A stretch of DNA of 64,000 bases from CALMEC01 sp964628685 (GTDB lineage: Bacteria; Actinomycetota; Thermoleophilia; Miltoncostaeales; Miltoncostaeaceae). The DNA is taken from positions 496,001 to 560,000 of the forward strand of contig CAZVNM010000001.1 of the NCBI GenBank assembly GCA_964628685.1, read 5' to 3'. Shown piece after piece: positions 1 to 7,378 of this stretch (position 1 is the stretch's first letter; each line of letters opens with the position of its first letter). The notes under the pieces are model-generated. The model searched no databases. It saw only the letters and a list, made by a program, of their open reading frames with translations, and was not told where the DNA came from. The position numbers and the translations under genes were made by a program.

Positions 1-630
1 ACGCAGCGAAAGCGCGACAGCGCGCCGTTCGACTTCACCGCGTCCGACCCCAAGTACCTCGGCCTCGACGGCGAGCGCACCCGCACCACCCAGGCGGTGC
101 AGCGCACCCGCAACCTCACGCTGCGTCGCGGCAAGTACCCGTACCCGGCCAACTTCAGCGGCGTGAAGGCGATGGGCTCCAACGCGTTCCAGCCGCGGCC
201 CGGTGCGCCGGCCCCGGTCGCGTTCGGCCCCACAACCCAGGTGCAGGGGGCGTCGTCGTCCCGTGCGGTCGCGGCCATGAACCTGGCCATGACCTTCCGC
301 GGCACCCCCTACCGCTGGGGTGGCTCACAGCCGGGCGGGTTCGACTGCTCGGGCCTCCTGCACTACGTGTTCGCCAAGCAGGGCGTCAAGCTGCCGCGCG
401 TGGCCGAGGACCAGGCGAGGGCCGGCCAGCCGGTCACCGACATCAACGCGCTGCAGCAGGGTGACCTCGTCTTCTTCGCCGACAGCTCGGGCTACATCCA
501 CCACATCGGCATCTACATCGGCGACGGCAACATGGTGCACGCACCCCGCACCGGCGACGTCGTGAAGGTCTCCAAGATCACCGAGGGCTACTACCGCAGC
601 CGCTTCGCGGGCGGACGCCGCATCGCGTGA
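1..630 (+). CDS. SpoIID-NlpC/P60 secreted wall hydrolase, 3' part only
   Basis: The reading frame is open from the first base, so the 5' part lies outside the window; 209 residues are visible. They comprise the end of a SpoIID-like region (the stretch around TQRKRDSAPF) and a complete NlpC/P60 domain with the FDCSG catalytic cysteine, the HHIGIYIGDG histidine and MVHAPRTG. NlpC/P60 enzymes are gamma-D-Glu-diamino acid endopeptidases acting on peptidoglycan stem peptides outside the membrane. It is a tandem paralogue of the next gene, differing by eye at about 26 of 209 aligned residues. The most variable part is the linker before the catalytic domain. A signal peptide is expected upstream but cannot be seen. 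Confidence 0.9.
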   Translation, partial: TQRKRDSAPFDFTASDPKYLGLDGERTRTTQAVQRTRNLTLRRGKYPYPANFSGVKAMGSNAFQPRPGAPAPVAFGPTTQVQGASSSRAVAAMNLAMTFRGTPYRWGGSQPGGFDCSGLLHYVFAKQGVKLPRVAEDQARAGQPVTDINALQQGDLVFFADSSGYIHHIGIYIGDGNMVHAPRTGDVVKVSKITEGYYRSRFAGGRRIA

Positions 631-664
631 TCGGGGCCGACGGGCCCGAGGCCGATCCATCACG
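626..664 (+). terminator. stem-loop after the first NlpC/P60 gene
   Basis: CGTGATCGG at 626-634 pairs with CCGATC and TCACG at 652-664, broken by a CA bulge. The stem begins in the last codons and stop of the gene. No T-run follows, as is usual in very GC-rich genomes. The rest of the 631-902 gap shows no gene. Confidence 0.45.
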
Positions 665-889
665 CCCCGCACCGGTGATGCCGCCGGTGCAGGGCGACTC
701 ACGGGCCGCCAGCGGTTGCGTGACGCGGGGCCGCGACGTCCGGGCGCGCAACCCCGTTTCGACCCGATCCGGACGTGGTGAGCGGCCCGGCCGACGGGTG
801 GCGATGACAGCCGCGACGCGCGCCGTTGTGCAAGGGGGCCGTTCGTCCCCGGGTGGACGGGCGTGTGCCGTCTCCCCCACGACCCGTGC

Positions 890-895
890 TAACGT
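890..895 (+). promoter_or_regulatory. -10 box TAACGT, leaderless start
   Basis: TAACGT ends 8 bases before the GTG at 903, so transcription should begin at or next to the start codon. There is no Shine-Dalgarno motif between. Confidence 0.5.
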
Positions 896-902
896 GCCCG
901 CC

Positions 903-2183
903 GTGCGACGCCCGTCTCTCGTCAAGCGGTCGCTCGTCGGTGCCGTCGTCGGCGCCCTCGTGCTCGCTCTCACCGGTGCCGCATCCGCCGCGATCTCCCG
1001 TCAGGACGCGTACCGGATGGGGCAGAAGAAGCAGTCGACCACCAGGATCCTGCGCACGGCGTTCCCCGGTGTGCAGATGGCGCGGATGAAGGAGGCCCCC
1101 ATCCGGGTGCTCCTCGCAGACGACGAGCCGGCGGCGGGTGTGACGGCGCAGACGCCGATGATCCTCACCGAGGACGGCAACCCCGCGTTCACGCCGGTCA
1201 CGCTCACCCCGCAGCACCGCTACGAGGTGACCCACAAGAACGGCGGCTTCACCGTCCGCGACGTCGACGGCACCGCCGTCCACCGCATGACCGGCGCCCC
1301 CACGTTCGACGCGCAGAACGCGAACACCGGCATCCTCCTGGCGGAGCCGGCGACGCTCAACCGGCGCTACCGCGGCGTGATCCGCGTCCAGCACGACGCA
1401 CGGCGCGGCGACACGGTTCAGATCATCAACATCCTGGACGTCGAGCTCTACCTGCAGGGCACGCTGCCCGGCGACATGCCGGACACCTGGGGCGCACGGG
1501 CCCCCACGACGCTTGCAGCGGGTGCGGTCGCGCTGCGCTCCCGCGCGCTCACCCAGCGAAAGCGCGAGAGCGCACCATTCGACTTCACCGCCTCCGACCC
1601 CAAATACCTCGGCCTCGACGGCGAGCGCACCCGCACCACCCAGGCGGTGCAGCGCACCCGCAACCTCACGCTCCGTCGCGGCAAGTACCCCTACCCGGCC
1701 AACTTCAGCGGCATGCGGGCGATGGGCTCCAACGCCTTCCAGCCCCGCCCCGGCAAGCCCATGCCGGTGGCCTTCGGGCCCACGAAGTCGGTGCCCGGCG
1801 CATCGCCCACCAAGGCGCTCGCGGCGATGAACCAGGCCATGACCTTCCGCGGCACGCCGTACCGCTGGGGCGGTTCGGCGCCCGGTGGGTTCGACTGCTC
1901 CGGTCTCGTCTACTACGTCTTCGCGCAGCAGGGTGTGAAGCTGCCCCGCGTGGCCGAGGACCAGGCCAAGGCCGGCCAGCCGGTCACCGACATCAACGCA
2001 CTCCTGCCCGGCGACCTCGTCTTCTTCGCCGACAGCTCCGGTTACATCCACCACATCGGCATCTACATCGGCGACGGCAACATGGTGCACGCACCCCGCA
2101 CCGGCGACTTCGTGAAGGTCTCGACGATCACCAGCGGCTACTTCCGCAGCCAGTTCGCCGGTGGTCGTCGCATCAACGGCTGA
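903..2183 (+). CDS. secreted SpoIID-NlpC/P60 two-domain wall hydrolase
   Basis: This is a 426-residue protein. GTG 903 is chosen because it opens directly into an Arg/Lys-rich n-region, a hydrophobic core and a TGAASA-A cleavage site, and because it lies 8 bases after a -10 box. Residues about 150-215 match the SpoIID/LytB core (YRGVIRV, ILDVELYLQG, then the AAGAVALRSRAL helix). The glutamate normally found in the S-E-M-P part of that motif, the lytic transglycosylase acid in SpoIID, is Asp191 here (GDMP). Residues about 300-426 are NlpC/P60 with Cys332 in FDCSG and His384 in HHIGIYIG. The likely role is outer-face peptidoglycan remodelling. It is the second of two tandem copies. The SpoIID part is shorter than in sporulation proteins. 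Confidence 0.9.
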   Translation: MRRPSLVKRSLVGAVVGALVLALTGAASAAISRQDAYRMGQKKQSTTRILRTAFPGVQMARMKEAPIRVLLADDEPAAGVTAQTPMILTEDGNPAFTPVTLTPQHRYEVTHKNGGFTVRDVDGTAVHRMTGAPTFDAQNANTGILLAEPATLNRRYRGVIRVQHDARRGDTVQIINILDVELYLQGTLPGDMPDTWGARAPTTLAAGAVALRSRALTQRKRESAPFDFTASDPKYLGLDGERTRTTQAVQRTRNLTLRRGKYPYPANFSGMRAMGSNAFQPRPGKPMPVAFGPTKSVPGASPTKALAAMNQAMTFRGTPYRWGGSAPGGFDCSGLVYYVFAQQGVKLPRVAEDQAKAGQPVTDINALLPGDLVFFADSSGYIHHIGIYIGDGNMVHAPRTGDFVKVSTITSGYFRSQFAGGRRING

Positions 2184-2323
2184 CCGACCGTCGCGTGGTG
2201 GGCTCGCGGCGAAACCGCCTCAAGCGGCGGATGCCGTCCGGTGAGCATGGCGCCGCGTGGACATGATCGCTCGGGCGCAGTGCCCCGCGTTCACCGCCAC
2301 AGCGGGCGCACCTCCGCCGATGG

Positions 2324-3064
2324 TCAGTCGTCGTACAGGCCCCGCAGGGCGTTGGCGCGCACCCGCACGATGTCGCGCAGGAAGCGCGGCAGATGCTTCG
2401 CGATGTCGTAGGTCGAGCCGGCGCGGTACTCCACCTCCACCGGCATGGCGCGGATGTCCGCCCGCAGGCGACGTGCCAGGAACAGGATCTCGATGTCGAA
2501 GGCGAACGACGTGATGCGTGCCGGACGAAACACCTCATGCGCGACCTCGCGGCGAAACGCCTTGAAGCCGCACTGCGTGTCGCGGATGAACGTGAGCCCC
2601 AGCGCCCGTCGCGTCACCTGCACGGCCAGGCCAGCCAGCAGACGCGTGAGGCTCTTCTCCTCGCGGGCGTACGCCCGCAGGCCGCGCTCCCCCGCCACGA
2701 CGTCGGCGCCGGCGTCGATCAGGGCCAACGCGGCGACCGCGAATCGCGGCGGGACGTTCATGTCGGCGTCGACGTAGAGGATCACGTCGCCGATCGCGGC
2801 CAGCACGCCGTGGCGCACGGCGCCGCCCTTCCCACGGTTGCGCCCCAGGCGGACCACCCGCACCTCGGGGTGCGTCGCCGCAAAGGCCTCGGCCAGGGCC
2901 GCGGTGTCGTCGGTGCTCCCGTCGTCGGCGACCACGATCTCCCACGTGAACGACTGGGTTGACAGGTACTCGTGCCAGCCGGCGAGCGTCGCGGGAAGCC
3001 GCAGCGCCTCGTTGTATGCGGGAACGACGATCGAGAGGAGGGGTGCGGACCGGGCGTCGGACAT
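2324..3064 (-). CDS. family 2 glycosyltransferase, dolichyl/polyprenyl-phosphate sugar type
   Basis: A 246-residue GT-A fold enzyme. SIVVPAYNEA opens the fold, VADDGSTDD is the nucleotide-sugar loop, and DAD at residues 99-101 is the metal-binding DXD motif. DTQCGFKAFRR is typical of the DPM1/ALG5-like group, which transfers a hexose from a nucleotide sugar to a polyprenyl phosphate at the membrane. No C-terminal membrane segments are visible, so it is the soluble form. It is monocistronic and convergent with the NlpC/P60 gene. A TAGCGT -10 box lies 7 bases upstream of the ATG. The sugar is unknown. Confidence 0.85.
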   Translation of the reverse strand: MSDARSAPLLSIVVPAYNEALRLPATLAGWHEYLSTQSFTWEIVVADDGSTDDTAALAEAFAATHPEVRVVRLGRNRGKGGAVRHGVLAAIGDVILYVDADMNVPPRFAVAALALIDAGADVVAGERGLRAYAREEKSLTRLLAGLAVQVTRRALGLTFIRDTQCGFKAFRREVAHEVFRPARITSFAFDIEILFLARRLRADIRAMPVEVEYRAGSTYDIAKHLPRFLRDIVRVRANALRGLYDD

Positions 3065-3070
3065 GCCCGC

Positions 3071-3076
3071 ACGCTA
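3071..3076 (-). promoter_or_regulatory. -10 box TAGCGT, leaderless start of glycosyltransferase
   Basis: Read on the minus strand, TAGCGT ends 7 bases before the ATG at 3064. It also overlaps the stop codon end of the TetR gene. Confidence 0.45.
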
Positions 3077-3661
3077 CCGACTGGTCGAGGCGGACCCGCT
3101 CCCGACGATGCCGTCGATCAGCCAGTTCAGGCTGCGACCGAAGTGGCGCCGCACGCCGGCGGCGTCGATGGGGCCCGTTGCACCACCGTCGCCACCACCG
3201 AACGCCGCGGAACCGATCACGTGGATGATGAGCACCCGGCGGGCCTCGGGCACGTCGTCGGCCGTGACCCCCATCGCGTCCAGGCACTCGTCCATCATAC
3301 GGCCCAACCGCACGGCGTTCTCACCGCGCGATCCCTGGCGCGCCAGGTAGAGCGGCACCGCCGTCGGCACGGCGGTCAGGACGTCGTATGTGCTCGTCAA
3401 GACGGCGACGAGTCGCGCACGGGAGTCACGGCCCGCGGGTGGCTCGGCCACGTCCGCGAGCAGGTCGTCCAAGAGCCCGTCCACCAGGCCGTCGGCGCCG
3501 TCGACGTGGCTGTAGAGGGCGTTCGGCCGGACGCCTAGCTCCCGCGCCACCGCCCGGATCGTCAGACCCATGGCGCCGTCGCGCTCCAGCAGGCGACGGG
3601 CCGCCCGCATCACCTGTGCGCGGTCGAGGCCCGCCCGTTCTCCTGGTCCGCGTCGTTCCAT
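3074..3661 (-). CDS. TetR-family repressor
   Basis: About 195 residues. The N-terminal helix-turn-helix reads LTIRAVARELGVRPNALYSHV. The larger C-terminal domain resembles that of tetracycline-repressor-type regulators, which bind a small-molecule ligand. Two starts are possible: ATG 3679 and ATG 3661. I prefer 3661 because the TATAAT box at 3685-3690 (minus strand) would start transcription near 3677, after the first ATG. The gene is divergent from an alpha/beta hydrolase with a palindromic operator between them, so it probably represses both itself and the hydrolase. The ligand is unknown. Confidence 0.85.
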   Translation of the reverse strand: MERRGPGERAGLDRAQVMRAARRLLERDGAMGLTIRAVARELGVRPNALYSHVDGADGLVDGLLDDLLADVAEPPAGRDSRARLVAVLTSTYDVLTAVPTAVPLYLARQGSRGENAVRLGRMMDECLDAMGVTADDVPEARRVLIIHVIGSAAFGGGDGGATGPIDAAGVRRHFGRSLNWLIDGIVGSGSASTSR

Positions 3662-3680
3662 ACCTGCCGAACTGTACACC

Positions 3681-3696
3681 GTCCATTATATTGGAC
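3681..3696. promoter_or_regulatory. palindromic operator between TetR and hydrolase genes
   Basis: GTCCA, six A/T bases, TGGAC. The centre contains TATAAT on the minus strand (3685-3690) and TATATT on the plus strand (3687-3692), so the -10 boxes of both divergent genes sit inside one palindrome. A TetR dimer bound here would block both promoters. Confidence 0.6.
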
Positions 3697-3726
3697 ACAG
3701 TCCAGTTCGCCGATCAGGAGCCGACC

Positions 3727-4590
3727 ATGACCGCAGACCCACCCACACCGGCCACCATCACGGGCATCGCCGCCGGGGTGCCGTTCGTCGCACACGCACC
3801 CGCGCACCCCGGGACCGACAGCCCGGTCGTCGTCGTCTGGCACATGCTCGACGCGCCGCGCACGGAGCGGGCCATGGCAGCCGCCCTCCCCCTCGACGGC
3901 CTCGACGCGTGGCGCGTGTACTGCGGCCTGCCGCACACCGGTGAGCGTCTACCGGAGGGCGGCTGGGAGGAACTGGGTCGGCGCGGAGCCACCGACGCGG
4001 TGCGAGCGCTGCAGGGTCCCATCGCGATCGATGGTGCGACGGAGTTCCCCGCCATGTGGGCCGAGCTCCACGGACTGCTGGGTGTGCGCCGCGACGCGCG
4101 GATCGGGCTGGTGGGCGGTTCGATCGGCGGCATGGTGGCCGGTCTCGCCGCGATCGAATCGGTGCGGGAGGCGGGCGTGACGGTGACCGCCGTGGTGCTG
4201 GTGAGCCCGGTCGTCCGGCTCGCCGCGTTCATCGACTCGATGGCGGAGCGCTTCGGGTTCGCCTACCCATGGGACGGCGGGTCCACGACGATCGCCGACC
4301 GGCTCGACCTGATCACGCGTGCCGGCGAGTTCGCGGACGCGGGTTCGCCGGCGGTGCGGATCGTGGTCGGCGCGGATGACGACGCCGTCGGCATCCTGGC
4401 GCCGGCACGGGCACTGACCGACACGCTCGCCACGCGGTACGACGACTCGAGCCGCATCGACCTGGTGGAGGTGGCGGGCATGGCGCACGCGATCGCCGAC
4501 GAGCCGGGCATGGACACGGCGCCCCAGACGCCGGCCGCCCGCGCGGTGGACGCCGCGGCGGCAGACTGGCTGCGCACGCACCTCGGCTGA
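3727..4590 (+). CDS. alpha/beta hydrolase family protein
   Basis: A 287-residue protein. ATG 3727 is chosen because AGGAG lies six bases upstream and a TATATT -10 box lies at 3687. The nucleophile elbow is GGSIGG with Ser132. A probable acid loop, VVGADDDAVG, and a histidine near AGMAHAI complete a catalytic triad in the expected order. No signal peptide is seen, so it is cytoplasmic. The start of the fold (VVVVWHMLDAP) lacks the usual HG oxyanion dipeptide. The substrate cannot be predicted. Divergent pairing with a TetR regulator suggests induction by a hydrophobic ester or drug-like compound. Confidence 0.75.
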   Translation: MTADPPTPATITGIAAGVPFVAHAPAHPGTDSPVVVVWHMLDAPRTERAMAAALPLDGLDAWRVYCGLPHTGERLPEGGWEELGRRGATDAVRALQGPIAIDGATEFPAMWAELHGLLGVRRDARIGLVGGSIGGMVAGLAAIESVREAGVTVTAVVLVSPVVRLAAFIDSMAERFGFAYPWDGGSTTIADRLDLITRAGEFADAGSPAVRIVVGADDDAVGILAPARALTDTLATRYDDSSRIDLVEVAGMAHAIADEPGMDTAPQTPAARAVDAAAADWLRTHLG

Positions 4591-4620
4591 GGGACCCGTG
4601 CTTGCCCGAAGGCGCCCGAC

Positions 4621-4649
4621 GCAAGCCTGGTGCCTGGCACTTAACTTGC
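4621..4649 (-). repeat. REP-like palindromic element, copy 1 (inverted)
   Basis: Its reverse complement matches copies 2 and 3 with about two differences. GCAAG and CTTGC ends flank a GTGCC(T/A)GGCAC core. It could fold into a hairpin and serve as the hydrolase terminator. Confidence 0.6.
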
Positions 4650-4674
4650 GCGAGAGCCTCGGCCCGGTGACGGC

Positions 4675-4711
4675 GCAAGTTACGTGCCTGACACCGGGCT
4701 TGCGCGCACCC
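4675..4711 (+). repeat. REP-like palindromic element, copy 2
   Basis: Differs from copy 3 at two of 37 bases. Same GCAAG...CTTGC arms and GTGCCTGACAC core, followed by GCGCACCC. It lies head-to-head with copy 1, 25 bases away. Confidence 0.65.
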
Positions 4712-4998
4712 GTTGGCGGCCGGACTGGGTCAACGGTCCCCTGTAAATGGCGCCTCTCGTGACCGAAGATGAGTTCGACCGTGGCGACGCCGTTCTGGTC
4801 TCCGCGGGCGCTTGAGCGTTGGTTCGCAGATGCGCCGTTCTAACGGGGTCGCCGGCGACGGGCGGAAACGCGTCCCGTTCGCGACCCATCCAGTCGGCCA
4901 CTTCGCGGAGAAGCTCTGAGCCATCTCCGCAGGCTGGTCGACCTGCGCGCCGCGCGCCGCTTCCCGACGACAGACCGACGGCCTTGCGGGCCGATCAC

Positions 4999-5035
4999 GC
5001 AAGTTACGTGCCTGGCACCAGGCTTGCGCGCACCC
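4999..5035 (+). repeat. REP-like palindromic element, copy 3
   Basis: GCAAGTTAC, the core GTGCCTGGCACC, then AGGCTTGCGCGCACCC. It lies 82 bases from the end of mdh and may act as its terminator. A related element with altered arms is at 24766. Confidence 0.65.
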
Positions 5036-5117
5036 GGAAATCGGACGCGGGATCCGGCGTGAAACAGCGCGGTGCGGCCCTGCCACTCCGGCGGGCCGCA
5101 CCGCGAAACCGCAGCAA

Positions 5118-6104
5118 CTAGCCGAGCATCTCGGCCACGGTCTCCCGCTCGCCGACCAGCTCGTCGTTGGTGGCCTTGATCTTCTCCTTGGAGAAGTCGT
5201 CGTGCTTCCACGACTCGTCCACCGTGTACTCGCCCACACCGGTGGTGCGCACCGGCATCGACGCCCACACGCCCTCGGCGAAGCCGTAGCGGCCCTCCGA
5301 GTTGACGGCGATCGAGTGCACCGTGTCACCCGGGGTGACGAGCGCCTTCACGTGGTCGATCAGGGCGTTGGCGGCCGAGGCGGCGCTGGAGAGGCCGCGG
5401 GCCTCGATGATGGCGGCGCCACGCTTGCCGACCGTCGGGAGGAACTCCTCCTTGAGCCACTTCTCGTCGGTGATGACCTCGGAGACCGGCTTGCCCTTGA
5501 TGGTGGCGTTGGTGAAGTCGGCGTACATCGTCGGCGAGTGGTTGCCGAAGATGATCAGGTTCTCGATGTCCTGCACCGTGGTGCCGGACTTCTGCGCCAG
5601 CTGGGTGACCGCGCGGTTCTGGTCCAGGCGGGTCATCGCCGTGAAGCGCTCCGGGCCGAGGCGCTTGGCCTGCGACGCGGCGATCATCACGTTGGTGTTG
5701 CACGGGTTGCCGACCACGGCGACGCGGCAGTCGTCCGCCGCGACGGCGTCGATGGCCGACCCCTGCTCGATGAAGATCTTGCCGTTGTCACGCAGCAGGT
5801 CGGCGCGCTCCATGCCCGGGCCACGCGGCTTGGAGCCGACCAGCAGCGCCCAGTTGACGCCGTCGAAGGCCTTCTTGGGGTCGTCGCACAGCTCGATGCC
5901 CTGAAGGAGCGGGAACGCGCAGTCGTCGAGCTCCATGGCGACACCGCGCATCGCCTTCTGCGGACCCTCCACCGGGATCTCCAGGAGCTGGAGGATGATG
6001 GGCTGGTCCTTGCCGAACATCTCGCCCGCGGCGATGCGCGGGAGCAGGCTGTAGCCGATCTGACCGGCTGCACCGGTGACGGCGACTCGAATCGGGTTGC
6101 TCAT
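5118..6104 (-). CDS. mdh: malate dehydrogenase
   Basis: A 328-residue NAD-dependent enzyme oxidising malate to oxaloacetate in the TCA cycle. The Rossmann motif is GAAGQIG (residues 11-17), NPCNTN is at about 133-138, LDQNRA at 160-165, and the catalytic His189 sits in GNHSPTMYAD. This is the cytosolic-type MDH common in actinobacteria. ATG 6104 is chosen because it starts right at the Rossmann strand and has GAGG nine bases upstream. It follows icd by 37 bases on the same strand, so the two TCA enzymes are probably co-transcribed. Confidence 0.97.
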   Translation of the reverse strand: MSNPIRVAVTGAAGQIGYSLLPRIAAGEMFGKDQPIILQLLEIPVEGPQKAMRGVAMELDDCAFPLLQGIELCDDPKKAFDGVNWALLVGSKPRGPGMERADLLRDNGKIFIEQGSAIDAVAADDCRVAVVGNPCNTNVMIAASQAKRLGPERFTAMTRLDQNRAVTQLAQKSGTTVQDIENLIIFGNHSPTMYADFTNATIKGKPVSEVITDEKWLKEEFLPTVGKRGAAIIEARGLSSAASAANALIDHVKALVTPGDTVHSIAVNSEGRYGFAEGVWASMPVRTTGVGEYTVDESWKHDDFSKEKIKATNDELVGERETVAEMLG

Positions 6105-6141
6105 GTGTTGAATCCTCGTTTCGTCGATCCGTTGGGCGGTG

Positions 6142-7224
6142 TCAGCCGCCGAGCTTCTTGACCAGTGCGTCGGCCACGCCGCTGGTGCCGACCGCAGTCG
6201 GATCATCGCGGTTGGGCTTCATGTCGTACGTCACGTCCTTGCCCTCACGGATGACCTCGGCGATCGCGTTCTCCATGCGGTCGGCCGCGTCGGTCTCCTT
6301 GAGGAAACGCAGCATCATGACGCCCGAGAGCATCATCGCCATCGGGTTGACCTTGTTCTGGCCGGCGTACTTGGGGGCGCTGCCGTGCGTCGGCTCGAAG
6401 AGCGCCGCGTCGTCGCCGATGTTGGCGCCCGGGGCGACACCGAGACCGCCGATGAGGCCGGCGCCCAGGTCCGACAGCACGTCGCCGTACAGGTTGGGCA
6501 GCACGATGACGTCGTAGAGCTCGGGCTTCTGCACGAGCTGCATGCACATGTTGTCGACGATCCGCTCCTCGAACTCGATGTCCGAGTTCTTCTCAGCGAC
6601 CTCGGTGGCGACCTTGAGCCACAGACCGTCGGTGTACTTCATGATGTTGGCCTTGTGGACGGCCGTGACCTTCTTGCGGCCGTACTCACGGGCGTAGTCG
6701 AAGGCGTACTGCACGATGCGCCGCGTGCCCTCGACCGAGATCGGCTTGATCGAGATGCCGGAGTCGGGGCGAATGGTCGAACCCGACAGCTCCTGGATCT
6801 CGGCGATCATCTTCTTGGCGTCCTCGGTGCCCTCCTCGAACTCGATGCCCGCGTAGAGGTCCTCGGTGTTCTCACGGATGAATACGAGGTCGATGTCCTC
6901 GTACTTGCTCCGTACACCCGGGTACGACTTGCAGGGGCGGATGCAGGCGTAGAGGTCGAGGGCCTTGCGCAGCGCGACGTTGACGCTGCGGAAGCCCGTG
7001 CCCACCGGCGTGGTGATCGGGCCCTTGATGGACACCTTGTTCTTCCTGATGGACTCGATGACCGAGTCGGGAAGCGGCGTGCCCGCCGTCTCCATGATGT
7101 CGACACCGGCGTCCTCGACGTCCCAGTTGAAGTCGACGCCCGTCGCGTCGAGGACGCGCTTGGTGGCCTCCGCGATCTCGGGACCGGTTCCATCCCCTGG
7201 GATAAAGGTGACATCGTAAGCCAC
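6142..7224 (-). CDS. icd: isocitrate dehydrogenase, probably NADP-dependent
   Basis: 360 residues of the isocitrate/isopropylmalate dehydrogenase family, carrying out oxidative decarboxylation of isocitrate. Visible are IPGDGTGPEI, the RENTEDLYAG loop, the catalytic lysine in HKANIMK (Lys191), and metal-binding Asp248 and Asp252 in NLYGDVLSD. In HGSAPKYAGQNKVNP the Lys285-Tyr286 pair corresponds to the E. coli residues that grip the 2'-phosphate of NADP; NAD enzymes have Asp-Ile there. The name NAD-IDH often given to this short form may therefore be wrong here. The start is GTG 7224 with AAGGAG 11 bases upstream. It is the first gene of an icd-mdh unit. Confidence 0.93.
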   Translation of the reverse strand: MAYDVTFIPGDGTGPEIAEATKRVLDATGVDFNWDVEDAGVDIMETAGTPLPDSVIESIRKNKVSIKGPITTPVGTGFRSVNVALRKALDLYACIRPCKSYPGVRSKYEDIDLVFIRENTEDLYAGIEFEEGTEDAKKMIAEIQELSGSTIRPDSGISIKPISVEGTRRIVQYAFDYAREYGRKKVTAVHKANIMKYTDGLWLKVATEVAEKNSDIEFEERIVDNMCMQLVQKPELYDVIVLPNLYGDVLSDLGAGLIGGLGVAPGANIGDDAALFEPTHGSAPKYAGQNKVNPMAMMLSGVMMLRFLKETDAADRMENAIAEVIREGKDVTYDMKPNRDDPTAVGTSGVADALVKKLGG

Positions 7225-7259
7225 GGTTGCATCGACTCCTTGGACGCTTGCACGAAGAA

Positions 7260-7283
7260 CGGCCGCACCATCCGGAGCGGCCG
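7260..7283 (-). promoter_or_regulatory. hairpin in icd 5' leader
   Basis: Perfect arms CGGCCGC and GCGGCCG with a 10-base loop, lying between the predicted transcription start (about 7289) and the icd start. It could stabilise the leader or be regulatory; no riboswitch consensus was recognised. Confidence 0.45.
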
Positions 7284-7295
7284 AAAAGCCCGCTG

Positions 7296-7301
7296 ATTAT
7301 A
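7296..7301 (-). promoter_or_regulatory. -10 box TATAAT of icd-mdh
   Basis: A consensus TATAAT on the minus strand in an otherwise GC-rich gap, giving a leader of about 65 bases. Confidence 0.65.
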
Positions 7302-7365
7302 CCGTTCCGGGTCTCTCCGGCCAGACGCGACGGCGGGTCGGGACGCCGCGGCGGACGGCGGCGGG

Positions 7366-7371
7366 TACCGT
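7366..7371 (+). promoter_or_regulatory. -10 box TACCGT, leaderless LysR start
   Basis: Ends 8 bases before the GTG at 7379; there is no ribosome-binding site. Confidence 0.5.
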
Positions 7372-7378
7372 TCGCCGC

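Larger units (their letters stand above)
4591..5117. other. gene-poor gap between convergent genes, with REP-like repeats
   Basis: The 527 bases separate the 3' ends of the hydrolase and mdh genes. They hold three copies of one palindromic repeat (annotated separately). The part between 4712 and 4998 shows no open frame with a ribosome site or recognisable motif; its short frames look like random GC-rich openings. Confidence 0.6.

Noticed and set aside
1..2183. The two NlpC/P60 copies as an assembly duplication.
   Set aside because: The copies differ at many positions and have different linkers and flanks, so both are real.
4819..5121. A roughly 100-codon open frame in the gap between the hydrolase and mdh genes.
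   Set aside because: It runs through repeat copy 3 and the end of mdh, has no ribosome site and no motif.
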